A stretch of DNA of 64,000 nt from Dermacentor variabilis (Eukaryota; Arthropoda; Arachnida; Ixodida; Ixodidae), in the NCBI RefSeq assembly GCF_050947875.1, contig NC_134573.1:48804115-48868114 (forward strand), read 5' to 3'. The position numbers were made by a program, and so were the translations under genes. The notes under the pieces are model-generated. The model saw only the letters and a program-made list of their open reading frames with translations, searched no databases and was not told the DNA's origin. Of the stretch, positions 12,301 through 23,904 are shown piece after piece. Position 1 is the stretch's first letter; every line of letters begins with the position of its first letter.

Positions 12301-13938
12301 TGTTCTTGAGCACTACGACAAGTCGATTGCGAAGATAGTTATTGAACTTATTATCGAAGGAACGGTACAGAACAGACGCACATTCTTCTGTTCTTAGAGG
12401 AGGGAGGCCAGTATGGGTACCATACACTTTTTAATTGAAACAGCCACCTTATTTATTTCGCAAATGTACTGTAGTGAATAAATAAGGAGGGGCTGAAGCA
12501 GTGGCTGCAAGCAGCTCGGACTTTTCTCCATAACATGGGGCTTTTCATTCCACTCTGAGTAATGTATACCCACCAGCACCAGCGCCTTTCCCCTAATTTC
12601 CCTAGTTAAATTTCCGGTTGCTGCTTGGCGAGCTTGCATTTGGTGGGATGGCGCTTTAGTCAGTTGTACCGCAAAGCCCCTTGCAGGCTCAATTCCAGCG
12701 CAAGTGTTAAACTGTAAGCGGATTACAAAACGCAAACGATGCAAACGAGAAATAATTGCGATACACCTTTACTGAAATTTCGTGCCTCGCGAGAAAAGAA
12801 CAGAAGGCCAGTAAAGTGTGTGAACTTGGTAAGCGCTAATCGGAGAAAATAACATTTGGACAAATGAGACCAAGTGCCCTTTAACGTAAAACTATCCCAA
12901 TCTGTTTTTATTCCAATCTCTTGACGTCAAATTTGCGTAACCACCGACGCAAGCATCGTACGGTAACTTGCAGCGTTGGCTAAAAAGCTCGATCAAACGC
13001 GTTTCGCGTGTAGCGGCCGTCACTTTTTTCCTTTCAAAAGAAATACCGTTGCCTACATTGAGCACTTTTTGCTATTTAACTGGCTGATGAGAGCCGAGGA
13101 GCGCGGTCAAGCAGAGTGAGTTTCCATGGGATCGAGCCAGCGCACTGAAACTTGATAACCAGTTGATGAGCGTGGTGATGGCTCCTGTGCTTGGTACGCT
13201 TTCCTTTACTTAGCTTGCGGCGGCTGGTCAAAAATCGCGGTGGCGTGCAACAAAAGGCAAAATATGTCGGTAAAACGGATCCTCAGCCAAGAAAATTTGG
13301 CAGAGCGATGTAGTACACGTGCGGGAGGGTCTCAATACGGTATACTGCCGCGCAATTTTGTTTTTATTTTACGTAAATAACTCCATCCTCCTGAGCATCT
13401 CCGAGTAGCCAGTGCCAAAGCAATCGGCGGGCAGCCATATTCTATTCCTTTCGGAAGGGGGCAGTCTCTGGCTATTTGGAAGGAAATTGAGCTTTGTTCA
13501 GCATATTAAAGCGTTTTTAATGCGTACACGTACCTTTGACGAGGTTAGTTTTCGCGGTTTTGTGACGTCGCGTGACAGGGGAAGTAAGCTTAGGCCGAAA
13601 AAGTTTGACCAATAGCAATTGTGGAAATGGCGTCTTTTTCGCTAATGCGAAAAACGCATCGAAATGATAGGGGTAACGGCGAAACGCTATGACATTTAGA
13701 GAAATTGCCCTCGATGGATGGCAAGCAATATGTCCTAGCATGCGAGAGGCGTGTATTCTCGAACCTAGAATGCACACAAGAGAACAAAATTTGAAAGCTG
13801 GGCGCTTTTAATTATTCCACTGCTACCCCCCCCCTCCCGCCTTGGAGTTATACGTTCAATTCGTGAGCTCACTGATACGAACGACAACAATGGTTTTTAC
13901 CAGTGATTTCACGCTGGCTGTGCTTTTGGTTTTCTCAG

Positions 13939-14130
13939 GTGGTCAAGATACTTGGCCCTACCACATTCAGCAAGGGTTATTCGGCTCTCGAAGAGTACTG
14001 TGACCGCATCGCTGCTCTACCGGGTATTAAAGAGTACCTGGCCTCGGACCAGTTCAGATCCTGGCCAATTTGGAGCCCATTCGCGAAGGCACTTTCGGCG
14101 CGCAGCGGTCCGCCTGCCGAGGACAGTTGA
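13939..14130 (+). CDS. Glutathione S-transferase, mu class, last coding exon
   Basis: The final 192-bp exon starts in phase 0 after TTTTCTCAG and ends at TGA (14,128-14,130). Its 63 residues complete the C-terminal helical domain. The block EEYCDRIAALPGIKEYLASD aligns with the mu-class DFISRFEGLEKISAYMKS segment, and the tail PIWSPFAKALSARSG corresponds to the variable C-terminal extension that caps the electrophile site. Joined in phase to exon 1478-1669 it gives 127 residues; a whole mu GST is about 220, so roughly 95 residues are encoded to the left of the window. The frame is intact. Its tail ends PPAEDS. Confidence 0.85.
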   Translation: MVKILGPTTFSKGYSALEEYCDRIAALPGIKEYLASDQFRSWPIWSPFAKALSARSGPPAEDS

Positions 14131-14213
14131 AAGTTGGAATTCTGCGCTAGATAGGTGAATGCCTTCTGCTGAGAAGCGAACTGGAAGCCGCAGATCCCAT
14201 GCATTTACAATGC

Positions 14214-14219
14214 AATAAA
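14214..14219 (+). terminator. Poly(A) signal of the GST gene
   Basis: AATAAA lies 84 nt after the GST stop codon, the usual distance for a short 3' UTR. A GT-rich stretch (GTGAATACGCTGCTGTTGTTGG) follows immediately, as expected for a cleavage-stimulation element. Confidence 0.7.
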
Positions 14220-16271
14220 GTGAATACGCTGCTGTTGTTGGCATAAAGCTAACATGTTGTTTCATCCAAATACATTATTTTAGTCATATTTTGAACGGTG
14301 TTCTTTCAGCGGTAAGGTGCTTAAAAGAGTAATACACCTCTCAAAGGCGGCGAGAGCTAAGGCAAGTGCGTGCCTCACACGTGCACAATCACACCAATGG
14401 ACGTACTCTTGCGCGCAGATTCACTGTTTTCTTACAAGCGCACCAGCTTACATGGCCACCGTAGTGTTCAAGCACGAACAAATGGAACTTACTGCAATTG
14501 CATATCAAAGAAGCACTTGTGTTACTTCGCAGCGGCTGCTCTTATTACCTTACCCAGATTGTCTGCTGCTATCTCTGCTCAATGTCTTCATGTTTTGCCC
14601 ATCATTAGATGATTCTAACCTGCACTTCTTGATTTATATTACCTGTTACAGGCTGCTTCCAGCGTACACGGGGAACATTGTGGACGATGGTTGCTTGCGG
14701 TCTCTCGCAAATCCAAAGCGCTCATCAAACACATCGATGAAACACAAAATCAAACATCCAAAGGCTATTTGACGCGTTGTTACCTTCCGGCTGCTTTCGG
14801 CTTACTGCCCCTTGCGCACGACCCCGAACCGCGGTGTTGGCGCATACCTACGCGTAGTTATTATCGTGTAGGTTATGGGCATGCGGCTTGAACAAAATCT
14901 CCGCAACTAAAACTCTGCAAGTGCACGTGACACACTCCAAACATTGCGTATTATCGACATTATGGAACTACCACGTAGTGGGCGTGCGCGGGCAAATTCG
15001 AAAGGTCGCCCATAACAGATAAACAGGGACTGCTGTTTGACGTAGCACGAAGCAAGTAGATCTATTGCTCATTAGGCGAATGGCAGCACGAAAGGAAATC
15101 TTAAATTCCCAATTAATTGAAAGCTACAATAAACTTGATAAACCTGGCGTCACGAAGGAGAAGCTGAAGGCCCATCAACATGAACATCCCAAATTCTACT
15201 TAATAAATTCATATATTTTTTCTTCCAGCCTACCTCTCTTTAGGCCCTTCAATCAAAGTCACATAGATATCACAAAGCGTGTGCACTCTCCATTATGGCA
15301 TTATGTTAATCAAGTGAACTGCCGTAGAATGTAATAGGAATGCTGCGGAGTTAGCAATGGTGGTGTCACGTCGCAGCTTTCGTCAAGCCAGGCATCACAA
15401 TGATAATTTCGGCCTATAGGCACGAAGTCATTAAACAGAGTGTATAGGCGATGTGGTATCTATGTGGTGTTGCTTCAATCTTTCATCTTCTTTCCCGTCC
15501 AGCTTTGTAAGTACACGACCATACACACGCCGCCAGGATCACTTAATTATATTGCACTGACGTCTGCTCAATATTTGGGGTGGAAGAAGGCTCTGTCTTG
15601 CGTGCACAAACTGAAAGTGCAAATTATTGCCGAAATCCGCATGCTCGCAGCGATTCTTGAGTTTTATTAGTGTTCTTGATGTTCAGTCACAATGGCAACG
15701 TATATGGATAAAGCATCATTAGGGAAAATGGCAGAAGCAAGCGAAAGCATACAAAGTGGCCACCGCGCAAAAGCCTGAGGCATTTGACCTCGCTACGATA
15801 GTATATAGTTAATCTCTGATGCGTGCCTCTCATGCGTGCAAATATGAGGATTTAGTTCGCGAATTTTAGTAGTGAGATTGTTAAGTCCTTAGGTGACTTG
15901 AATGAAGTGAAAACTATAAAAAACCAAACACTGCAGCTGAACAAAGCATAAGAGAAATTGAACTTCCTTTTAGTGTAACTGTGAAAACAACGGAAATATA
16001 AATAAAAGTGTTAGACAATTTGCTGCCGGGGGTAGCCCAACCCACCACCTTCGTATGCACTGATCTGCCGGTTGAAATCCGATGGCGGCTGTGTCCCTGT
16101 CAATGCTTTTCTGTGTTTGTGTATGTCTATTGAACAGAGCTAGTTAATGTTAGCCAACAGGCCTTATGGCTATGGTGTCGGATGTGAACCTTCTGTCAAA
16201 TGCAGATATCATGTAGTACGTGACGCCAGCAGTTAGCACTAACATATTGTTCTTGGAACTGGCGGCTCAGT
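14220..16271. other. Intergenic sequence, nothing recognised
   Basis: Open frames such as 14,317-14,772 (+, about 150 codons) have no known motif and show the uneven composition of chance frames. No repeats with clear ends were seen. Confidence 0.5.
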
Positions 16272-16796
16272 GTGCACCAAAAGGATATTTCTTTCCTTAT
16301 AATGCATATAGAAGGAAATTTGAATAATTGTACCTTTCTGTACCATGCAGAATATATAGAGCACTTCTATATTCAGCGTGGATATTCAGCTCACCACCAA
16401 GAGAAGCTACAGAAACCGAACGGCGTTGGCGTAATCGTTGATGACCGCGTAGAAGACAAGGCGCGGTTCATACGCAGCTTGTACCTTCGAGCGACAAGTA
16501 AGCCTGCAAGTACGGAAAAGATTGAGACAGAGAAGTCTAATGCCGCCATTGATTGTCCTGTATTTCGATGCATGCAGCCTGCCAAGGAGCCTGCCCGCCT
16601 GATGTCTTTTTCTATGCCTACTTCGGTTGATGAAATTTCAAGAGTTGACCTGCAGGTCAGCACCATGCTGCAGTACCTAGCGAATGCCATGAAAGAACTA
16701 CTGACCAGTATCACATTTCCAACTACTCGAAGTGGACAAGAAGTGCAGCAAGCGCTGAGTCCATTCCTAGCAACCCTCGAGTATAGGGATGGCTGA
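16272..16796 (+). other. Unidentified open frame, 174 codons
   Basis: This is the longest frame in the region that no recognised element explains, and I do not recognise the protein. Its first alternative start precedes the first ATG. The N-terminal third is rich in aromatic and basic residues; the C-terminal part (SRVDLQVSTMLQYLANAMKE and onward) could form an amphipathic helix. One possibility is ORF1 of the LINE whose linker lies at 17.7-18.1 kb on the same strand, but no zinc knuckle or endonuclease is visible between. It may equally be a chance frame. Confidence 0.2.
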
Positions 16797-17739
16797 TAAT
16801 CACCTATCGTTTCGCAAAGAGGTCATAGGCGACCGAGTGGTTTTTCTCTATATTCATAAATGCTTTCTCTCTCTCTTTCTCTCTTAAGAAGCGTCGATCA
16901 TCCTGTAGAGTTCCAAGAGACTTACATACATGAGGACTAATTGTCGTCATTATGCATACACTAGAAATTTTCTAATCATCGTAATCTTTTAAACCAAGTT
17001 ATCAAACCCGTTCTGGCCGTGCGGCAACGTAGGAATCGTGCTATAGGCCTACAGGGAAAGCAGTAGGTCATGTTTATTGGTCGGGTGCTTACCTACATTG
17101 TTCAGCCTGGGTCGCCTCATCATGAGAACCAGTATGTTTGCATAGCAACGTTGCTTTTAAACTAGTGGTTGCAAACCTATCAGCCTCATATTCGCTTTGA
17201 TAGTGTCACGAGCGATAGCAGACGACGCTTGGTGCGTACGTGTTTCACGCTTTCGAGCAGAGAAAGCAACCATAATCGACGTTGAGCTCGCGCTCGTGAG
17301 GAGGGCTCAAGGAATAAACAAGGGCTTGACTTTCCCACCTGGTCCCCACTGCGTCTGGATGCGTCTTACGCCACCCCAGGACCCACAGAAACCGACGGCC
17401 ACAACGGCACGTCATAGATTGCAAGAGACCACAAAACACTTTGACGGAAAGGCCTGGTCTATGCTGACTAACGTCGGCCACCCTATTTGCGGGAAGACAG
17501 ACGCTGGGCAAGCCAGCGTTTGTTTTCATTTGTACCTGACCATGGACGGTACCAGCATAACAATTGAAGCCCTATGTTTCTACGAGTCTAGTCGCACAGC
17601 AGCTGCTTGGACGTTTGTGTCACGTCGCTTCGTCACAGGGGCTAAGTGACTTTCGATATGGGGAGGCAACGGAGTGATTATATCGCCAGCTACCTTAAGA
17701 TCAAAGGTGTAGCTCGCTGTCATTTGCCAAGCGAAAATC

Positions 17740-18110
17740 AGCAGATTGATTGATCTGCATTCAAACCCAGCATCGAAGAAGCTTGTTTCGAAGGGCTGTC
17801 TTCTGGCCATGAGCAAGCGGTCAAGGAAGCAACACAGCATGAAATGAGCATGCTGACATGCTCTCCAACATTCTCGGAATCCGACGCGGAGTTGGTGCGA
17901 CTAGGTTTGATTCGTGGGCGTGCCGGGCGAAAATACCAACGCATAGAGCGCATCTGTGATCGAAGGATAGCCAGGCGTCCGTCATGGATCCAGCCACGAA
18001 TCGGCAAACTGGAGTCTCAAGCGTGGGCAAAATTTGCTGAATCCGTCAGCCTCAGAAAACCTATTTCTCATATATATTGCGAGCCGTGCGAGGTACACGT
18101 GTATTTCCTC
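17740..18110 (+). pseudogene. LINE fragment: linker between endonuclease and reverse transcriptase
   Basis: The + strand translation carries a basic helical stretch, GRAGRKYQRIERICDRRIAR, followed about 17 residues later by KLESQAWAKFAESVSLRKPI and SHIY. This is the arrangement seen before the RT domain in I/Jockey-like LINEs of ticks (a basic linker, then a W-x-x-F-C-E-S-L-x-P-R-K-P-L-S-x-I-W motif, here with Cys, Leu and Trp substituted). No EN or RT motifs follow. An open frame upstream (17,197-17,649) may or may not belong to the same element; I cannot assign it. Confidence 0.45.
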
Positions 18111-18189
18111 AATAACTCTTCCCCAGAAACTACTGGTGCTGCCATAACACCGACTCATTACTTCCTTTTCTCAGAATATATCCGCGTAT

Positions 18190-20540
18190 GATGACAGCCT
18201 CCCTAAATATCATTAGCCTGTCGAGAGGCTGGTGCTTGAATCTATTGTGTTGGCTCTACCGCAATTTGGACTCTGTACCAGGAGTCCGAAAGGAAGTTGG
18301 CCTACCGTAGGCGCCTTTCTTGTAGCTATTTCTATTAATTCTATCAGTGACATACCCAGACCATACACTCATGGCTCTACAACTGTGGGCGAATCTACAG
18401 TAGCTGTGATCTTCCCCGCAAACTGCGTAACATTTCTGTTTCAAGCCTCTTACTGAACAGCATCGACTGCTGAGGAGCTTGCTGCACTTAGGAGCGGACT
18501 TCATATGATTCATGAAGATAACTTCAAGGGAACGTTCCACGTTCGTTATCCGCTCTACATCGTGGACGACGTAGACCACGTATTGCTGGAAATAAGACAG
18601 TAGTAACACCAACTAGCAGAGGAAGGGAATGAGCTGAATTTTCAGTGGTTAACAGGATACGGCAGTATCATGGACAAGACACATGCTGATGAAGCCGCTA
18701 GGGTAAGCTTACGAAAATGACGCTGAACAAACGCATTCTGGGGTGCTATGCAGGATGCGCCGAGTTTCTCGTTCACCCGAGTTTTACCCGAGTTTGCTCG
18801 ACGGCAGTCAGTGAACGGAGATAGCTTGAAACGCGCCGAAGCTGCAGACAAAAAAATATGTAGACAAAAAGCCGCGCATGACAACATGAGCGCACCCTGC
18901 GCGGCACGCTGCTTCCACGTTTCAAGCGCAGAAGGCTGCACAACGAAACGCACCAGCGCCGCGTATTGTTATCAACGGATTATCGCAACTTAGCGATACC
19001 GCGACTGTGCCGCGGTCTGTCTGCACACTTGCCGTGAGCCGCTTGCCACGCCTTCCCCGGGCGCGTCAAGGGCGTGCCTCCTCTTTCGAGCACTATCTTT
19101 GTTTCCTCCTTCGAATGTGAACAGGGTACATGTGGCGCATTATTGCACCTACACTTTCACTCAAACGAATGCGTTAAAATACAACAAATAAAATAACTAA
19201 CATTTTTATTTCTTTAAGTATCTGTTTTTTGTTTTCAACGCTAGAAATTTGTGATGACAAACGGAGATCGAGCAAATTATTAAATTTTGCACTTCTTGCC
19301 GCGAGTGGCGACAGTGAGGCGAAAGCTTAGAAGCGGTACATTGAAGCGGGTCGCACGCACGAGGGCGTTCATACGGTGATAAGTCGCCTAGGGGCGCTGT
19401 AGTGCTATTCTCAATAGCGGCGCTGGCATCGAGGCACCCTAATTCTCAATAAAGTCGGTCATGATCCATGGAGGGTCATGGCCACTCTTTCTCTGTTAGG
19501 GGAATACAAACGCAGCGCCGTGGTACGGCTGTTCATCGCAGGCCCTTCAGTAGGCTATTAAGGCTCCCGCTTTATCAACTGAAAACGACACAACGTCTAC
19601 CGCTGCAAAATGGCGGTATGTTATTATAGAGTGCGTAGTGACGCAGTTCAGTGAAGATGTACCAGTTTATCTTTGTGCGCGAAGCCTCTGCGATACATTG
19701 TGAAAAGTGCGTGCTTCCCAGCGACACAATTCATCGCTTGTCATCGTTTGCCCAGTGAAGGTGCCTCTGACCGCATGTACGCAGTATATGAGTGTGTTGT
19801 GTAGTCGAAGGTGCTTGCGGATTACCTCTGCTGGAGCCAGCAGCGATCGTAGATGGATATCGTAACGACACCACAGCACTCGCATTTTGGCAGGGGAGGG
19901 CTCTTGTGTGCAGTTATGAAATCAGACTTCGAATGAAGAGAGGTGTTGGAACTGTTGAGTGCGCAGTGCTTGTGATGAAGAAATGCCATTGCACTGGGTC
20001 TAGAAGAGCGAGCGACTCTCGGACGCTGATCGTGATTACGACGCTGTGGCTCCGTTTCATCACCGATGACAGAGCAGCCATCTCAAACGACTGCTGCAAT
20101 ACGCACTCCTCAGCATCGTCGTCCTCCTCGGCGCATCGACGCCTTGCAAGCAGCTACAGTGACGTGCCGATAATTATTTACTGTGCGCTACGTCGCCACA
20201 ATGCAGGCAATGAAACCGTGCTGTGGGGCCCTCTCAGCCCGAGAAGATATATGCATAAGCCAGCGACAGTCAACGCTTTGTTTTTGATAGTAGTGCGCAG
20301 TACATCACCGATGACAGTGTGTTGTGCGTGTTTTATGTCGGTGGTGAATATTGTTGATGCCTCTCAGCTCGGCACCGCGTCGCTGTTGCCGAAAGATAAG
20401 TTGGGCGTGGTCCAACCGTGGTGGGTGCGCGCACAAGAGTTACGTGCCTCGCGCGGGGCGTGACCTCTGGCTTTGATTGACAGGCGAACTCGTGCTAAAC
20501 TCGTACATCGCGAAACCCCCTCCGAGTTCAACTCAGTAAC
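18190..20540. other. No gene recognised upstream of the Harbinger exon
   Basis: Frames here, including a 223-codon one at 19,792-20,463, have no recognisable motif and show low-complexity Ser and Ala runs typical of chance reading. An initiator-like TCAGT sits at 20,533-20,537, a few bases before the transposase ATG, but no TATA box lies about 30 bp upstream of it. No element end could be identified. Confidence 0.45.
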
Positions 20541-21180
20541 ATGGCGGCGGCAGCAGCAGCCTGTTTCATTGCATCCCGCGGCAGCAAGCGTCAGTATGAC
20601 CGTCCGGACCCGTTCACCTACATGACCGACAGGGAGTTTCAGCGTCATTTTCGCCTGTCGAAGACAACAGTGCTCTGGCTGTGTGACGAGCTAGGCGAAG
20701 ACTCTCGTCTGCGGAGACAGCGTGGCGGGCTTCATTCGCTCACCGTCGTAGAGCAAGTCATCTGTGCCCTCCGTTTCAACGGGACTGGGAGCTTTCAGGG
20801 AAGCGTCGGCGCCGAGCGTTACATTGGACGCCATCAAACTACTCTTAGCCACTGTGTCAGAGATGTGTCTGACGCGCTTATCGATGCGGCAGTGCGTAAG
20901 CGGTGGCTGGCTTTCCTGAATACTGCGGCTGAGCGGGCATATATAAAAGAATGCTTCCTACTTCGTGGGAACATTACGAACGTAGTCGGGTGTGTCGACG
21001 GAACGTACGTAGGAATTAAGGTGCCTTCAATGTCAGTGTTACTGTGATTAACACTGAAGCAATGTTTAGAGACCCATATTGCCAAATTTGCCACTTCTGT
21101 GTAGCCGACTTAAATTTTGTGTTAGCGACATCTCACATGCGGCTGCTTATGATACTGACTTTTTCGCTGGTTGATTACTT
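20541..21180 (+). pseudogene. PIF/Harbinger (HARBI1-like) transposase, first exon and decayed continuation
   Basis: The frame from ATG 20,541 encodes about 160 residues typical of the N-terminal half of HARBI1-like DDE nucleases of the PIF/Harbinger superfamily: FQRHFRLSKTTVLWLCDEL (helix-turn-helix region), LTVVEQVICALRFNGTGSFQ, then GRHQTTLSHCVRDVSDALID and the first catalytic Asp in NVVGCVDGTYVGIK. A potential donor AAG|GTGCCT follows at 21,020 in phase 0. Downstream (about 21,050-21,180) a frameshifted stretch with a CVADLNFV motif and then HAAAYDTDFF in another frame resembles the second catalytic block (CDADLNF...GSAHDSF). The rest of the catalytic core (GDSGY and onward) was not found, so the gene is probably broken. 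Confidence 0.75.
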
Positions 21181-22282
21181 TTCGCAGATTGTTCTACTTG
21201 TCTGTCAGGGTGCCTTCCAAATGGCTCACTTTCTTGGCAAAGAGGTTAAGTATAAATAGATAAATGGATATCACAAATTGTGTGACGTAACCTATGAATC
21301 CTAATCTCATAAAGAACTTGGGGTTCTTCGTTGGTGAAGTTACTTAGTATGCACAATGCTGAATTTTGGTCATGCGTAATCTATCGACCGCACTATGAAA
21401 CAGCGAGGCATTGCACAATTTGTTGCAGCGCGAGATGTGGATGTTGCGCCAAGCCGGTCGTGCCTATGCATTTGTGGCGAAATGAAAATGCATTGAGAAT
21501 GTTAGTGTGTTGGCTTGCATGAAGAAAATACTTCAGATTGTTTGCTCTGTTCACTGTCGATGCATGTGCCAGAGGTTCAGTGTACCTTCTTTTTTTTTTG
21601 GGGGGGGGGCGTTACTGGATGGATAAATCGTATATTTTCGTATCATAATGGGGCTCTAATTCTTAAGCAGTAGAACAATGCACATCCAATGCTCTGCAGA
21701 ACTCTCTGTACGTGAAGATGTCGTGAACCACGAAGGCAAAATTACATATCGGGAGAAATGTGGTGCAGATGCCAATGAATAGTGGGTCTTTAACCCACCA
21801 TGGTAAAAATAAAAATTGCAGATCAAATAGACCATTTGTACAGCTTTAGAGCAACGATTACACAAAACGTGATATACTCAAACGAGTAAACGCTTGCCGC
21901 AATGCCATAGTAGGATGAGCGACATGCAGCATATATTGGCATTGAACATGTCTCATAACCGTTATTTTTATTGTAAGCCCTCGCTGTCACACCTTTCCCT
22001 CCGACACTCCCTTCACTGAAACGTGGCACTGTCTTTCCATTGGTGTCATGATGATAATGGTAACGACAGCAGCAAGGCTGGTTAATGCTTGCCCCTTTGA
22101 TTCCTGTGAGTTTAGTGGTAAAGAATATGGCACATGCATACATACACCTGTGCTGCAAAATTTAACACTTGTGATTTTTTGGAGAGCTAATTTGTGTTGG
22201 GAAATTTCGAAGATGTGCACCATTGTGGCCTAATAACTAGAGCATTGGCGAGGTTGAAGACTGGGTGTATTGGTATAGAAGC

Positions 22283-22409
22283 TTGAAGTTTAGTTGCATA
22301 ACAATTCGACGGGACACAAAGAAGAGAAATAGTACACACAGCAGAATGCTCTGCTTTGCGTCTTACTCTTCTTTGTGTGCCGTTGAATTGTTGTGCGATC
22401 GAACTTCAA
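22283..22409. repeat. Fold-back repeat: two 44-bp arms, 39-bp loop
   Basis: Arm 22,283-22,326 and arm 22,366-22,409 are imperfect reverse complements (37 of 44 bases match). They share GACACAAAGAAGAG-type inner ends and TTGAAGTT outer ends, and flank a 39-bp loop that itself contains a small CAGCAGA/TCTGCTT pairing. The size fits a small fold-back MITE or the palindromic part of a larger element. No clear target-site duplication was found. Confidence 0.75.
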
Positions 22410-23698
22410 ATAGGGCATTGGGCTTCTTTGGTGCAGGACCGAGGAAGTGTGAGCTATTCGACAACATGCCAGTGCCTTGCCACACAATTATGGAAGTCGG
22501 AAGGTTTGCAAACAAAGCTTTGCTTTCAAATCCACCTACCTGCTCACGTAATACAAGCACTGATTGAAAGAACCATCATACAAAAATAATGGTGAAATCA
22601 GTGGCCTGTGAAAAGTGTAATTTCTATATTGAGACTGTTTACATATTAGGTGCCATACCGGCCTCCAAATTGTACTGGACAGAGCAGTTTGTTTCCTATG
22701 TGAAGCACAACCTCCCATTACATGCTGTGCAGATAACCAAACTCAGTTTGTTTTGACGTGCTATACAACATTCACGGTAATATGTTTTTGATTCTGAAGA
22801 AGTGCCAAACAACACCCCTTTTTTAAGGACGTCATGGGAATATTTGGCGAGACCTTTTTACAGCCCCTCAAAATGGAAGTGTGGCCAGCCAGCTTTGCTT
22901 GGATGCCTTTATAGATTTCTGCTCCTGATCATTGTGTGCTATCAAGTTGCAGAAGTCTATGCAACTGGTGCAAGGCATTACGTGTTTCTATAGTCGGATA
23001 CAACTTTAGGAGGCTGTGGAATCTGCACTTTAAGGCAGGTGAACACAAGCCTGCACCAATGGTCACGCACTCTATAGACTGACATCGTGCCGCCGGACAG
23101 ACTAATACCTGCTCGTTGGAGAGGGACTATTTCTTTAGACGTGGAGGCAATCGGCTGCTGCGCTTTGGTGATGTGGGCGGGGCCTCTCCTGTCTTCTGAA
23201 GTTTTATCCGACTGTAAAGGATGCTGCTTTTCATACAACACAAAAGGACAAAGTGTAACATTATTTGGCCTATGAAATGGATAAATCAGAAGTGTGCTAT
23301 GCAAGGGCTTAAGATGTGTGAAGTACAGTACATGCAATTATAAGACAATGTTAAAGAATATGTGGTATCGAACATGCATTTAATGGGACATTTGAATCGG
23401 GGAGTGCTGCAGTCATATGCACAGTCTATAGGTGATAGCATTATTAAGCTCCTGCTGTTTCCTGTCTTCATTGTGAATTACACACCCCGTTCATCTTGTG
23501 GCTAATCAACACGCACTGTATTCTTGCACATAGAAAGAACAAACAACACAATGACAAGTATTCTGCATTAGTGTATTTTTTATTTACATGGTCTAAGAGT
23601 GGCACAGGTTGTCTTACGTTTCTGCCTATTTTGAAGAGACAACAAGTGCATGTTACAAGTCTCCTAATATGCACAGCACAATGTTTACTGCAATAATT

Positions 23699-23704
23699 TT
23701 ATTT
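23699..23704 (-). terminator. Poly(A) signal for the - strand exon
   Basis: AATAAA on the - strand (TTTATT on +) lies about 90 nt past the stop codon at 23,794. A + strand AATAATAAA stands at 23,714-23,722, so two convergent transcripts could end here. Confidence 0.4.
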
Positions 23705-23793
23705 ATGTTCTTGAATAATAAAATATTAAACTGAAAGCTCCTTTATAAGGTGCCTTCTGTGGGATCGACAGGAGAGCAGTGAGGGCACCAATA

Positions 23794-23904
23794 CTACTGT
23801 TGCAGAGCAGCGCTCTGGACCTCTGCCACACTCTCAAGAGCATGTGCCTGGCGCTCCCCTACTGCCACCAGGCGGTTGAGTGCCCCCAGCAGCAGAATGT
23901 TTTG
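23794..23904 (-). CDS. Terminal exon of an unidentified gene, possibly the Harbinger accessory ORF
   Basis: Read on the - strand, a strong acceptor (ten T residues then GCAG) precedes 36 codons and a TAG. The peptide runs from QNILLLGALNRLVAVGERQA through HALESVAEVQSAALQQ. It is a heptad-rich amphipathic helix, as found at the C-terminus of the Myb/SANT-like DNA-binding proteins that PIF/Harbinger elements encode beside the transposase. The exon is convergent with the transposase at 20,541 and 2.7 kb away, which suits such an element. I did not find the earlier exons (expected at higher coordinates) or a Myb domain, so the link is inference. It could be a host gene. Confidence 0.45.
   Translation of the reverse strand, partial: QNILLLGALNRLVAVGERQAHALESVAEVQSAALQQ

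Larger units (their letters stand above)
1670..13938 (+). other. 12.3-kb GST intron filled with repeats
   Basis: The sequence between the two GST exons begins GTACGC and ends TTTTCTCAG. It contains a decayed LINE (3605-4800), a 16-bp tandem repeat, a 20-bp inverted repeat, a reverse SINE (about 7825-8008) and a tRNA-like tandem block (8690-9300). In the remaining stretches (1670-3600, 5230-7820, 8010-8690, 9300-13,938) I see no convincing coding exon. The small open frames, such as those at 7491-7799, 9654-9857 and 11,177-11,452, have no family motif and no codon conservation that I can judge. Confidence 0.7.
21181..23793. other. Unassigned sequence around the fold-back repeat
   Basis: Apart from the fold-back repeat at 22,283-22,409, no coding motif or element boundary was recognised. 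If a complete Harbinger element is present, this would be the region between its two convergent genes. Confidence 0.4.

Noticed and set aside
19792..20463. 223-codon frame upstream of the Harbinger exon
   Set aside because: No ATG-based start context, Ser/Ala low-complexity runs and no family motif. It is in a different frame from the transposase.
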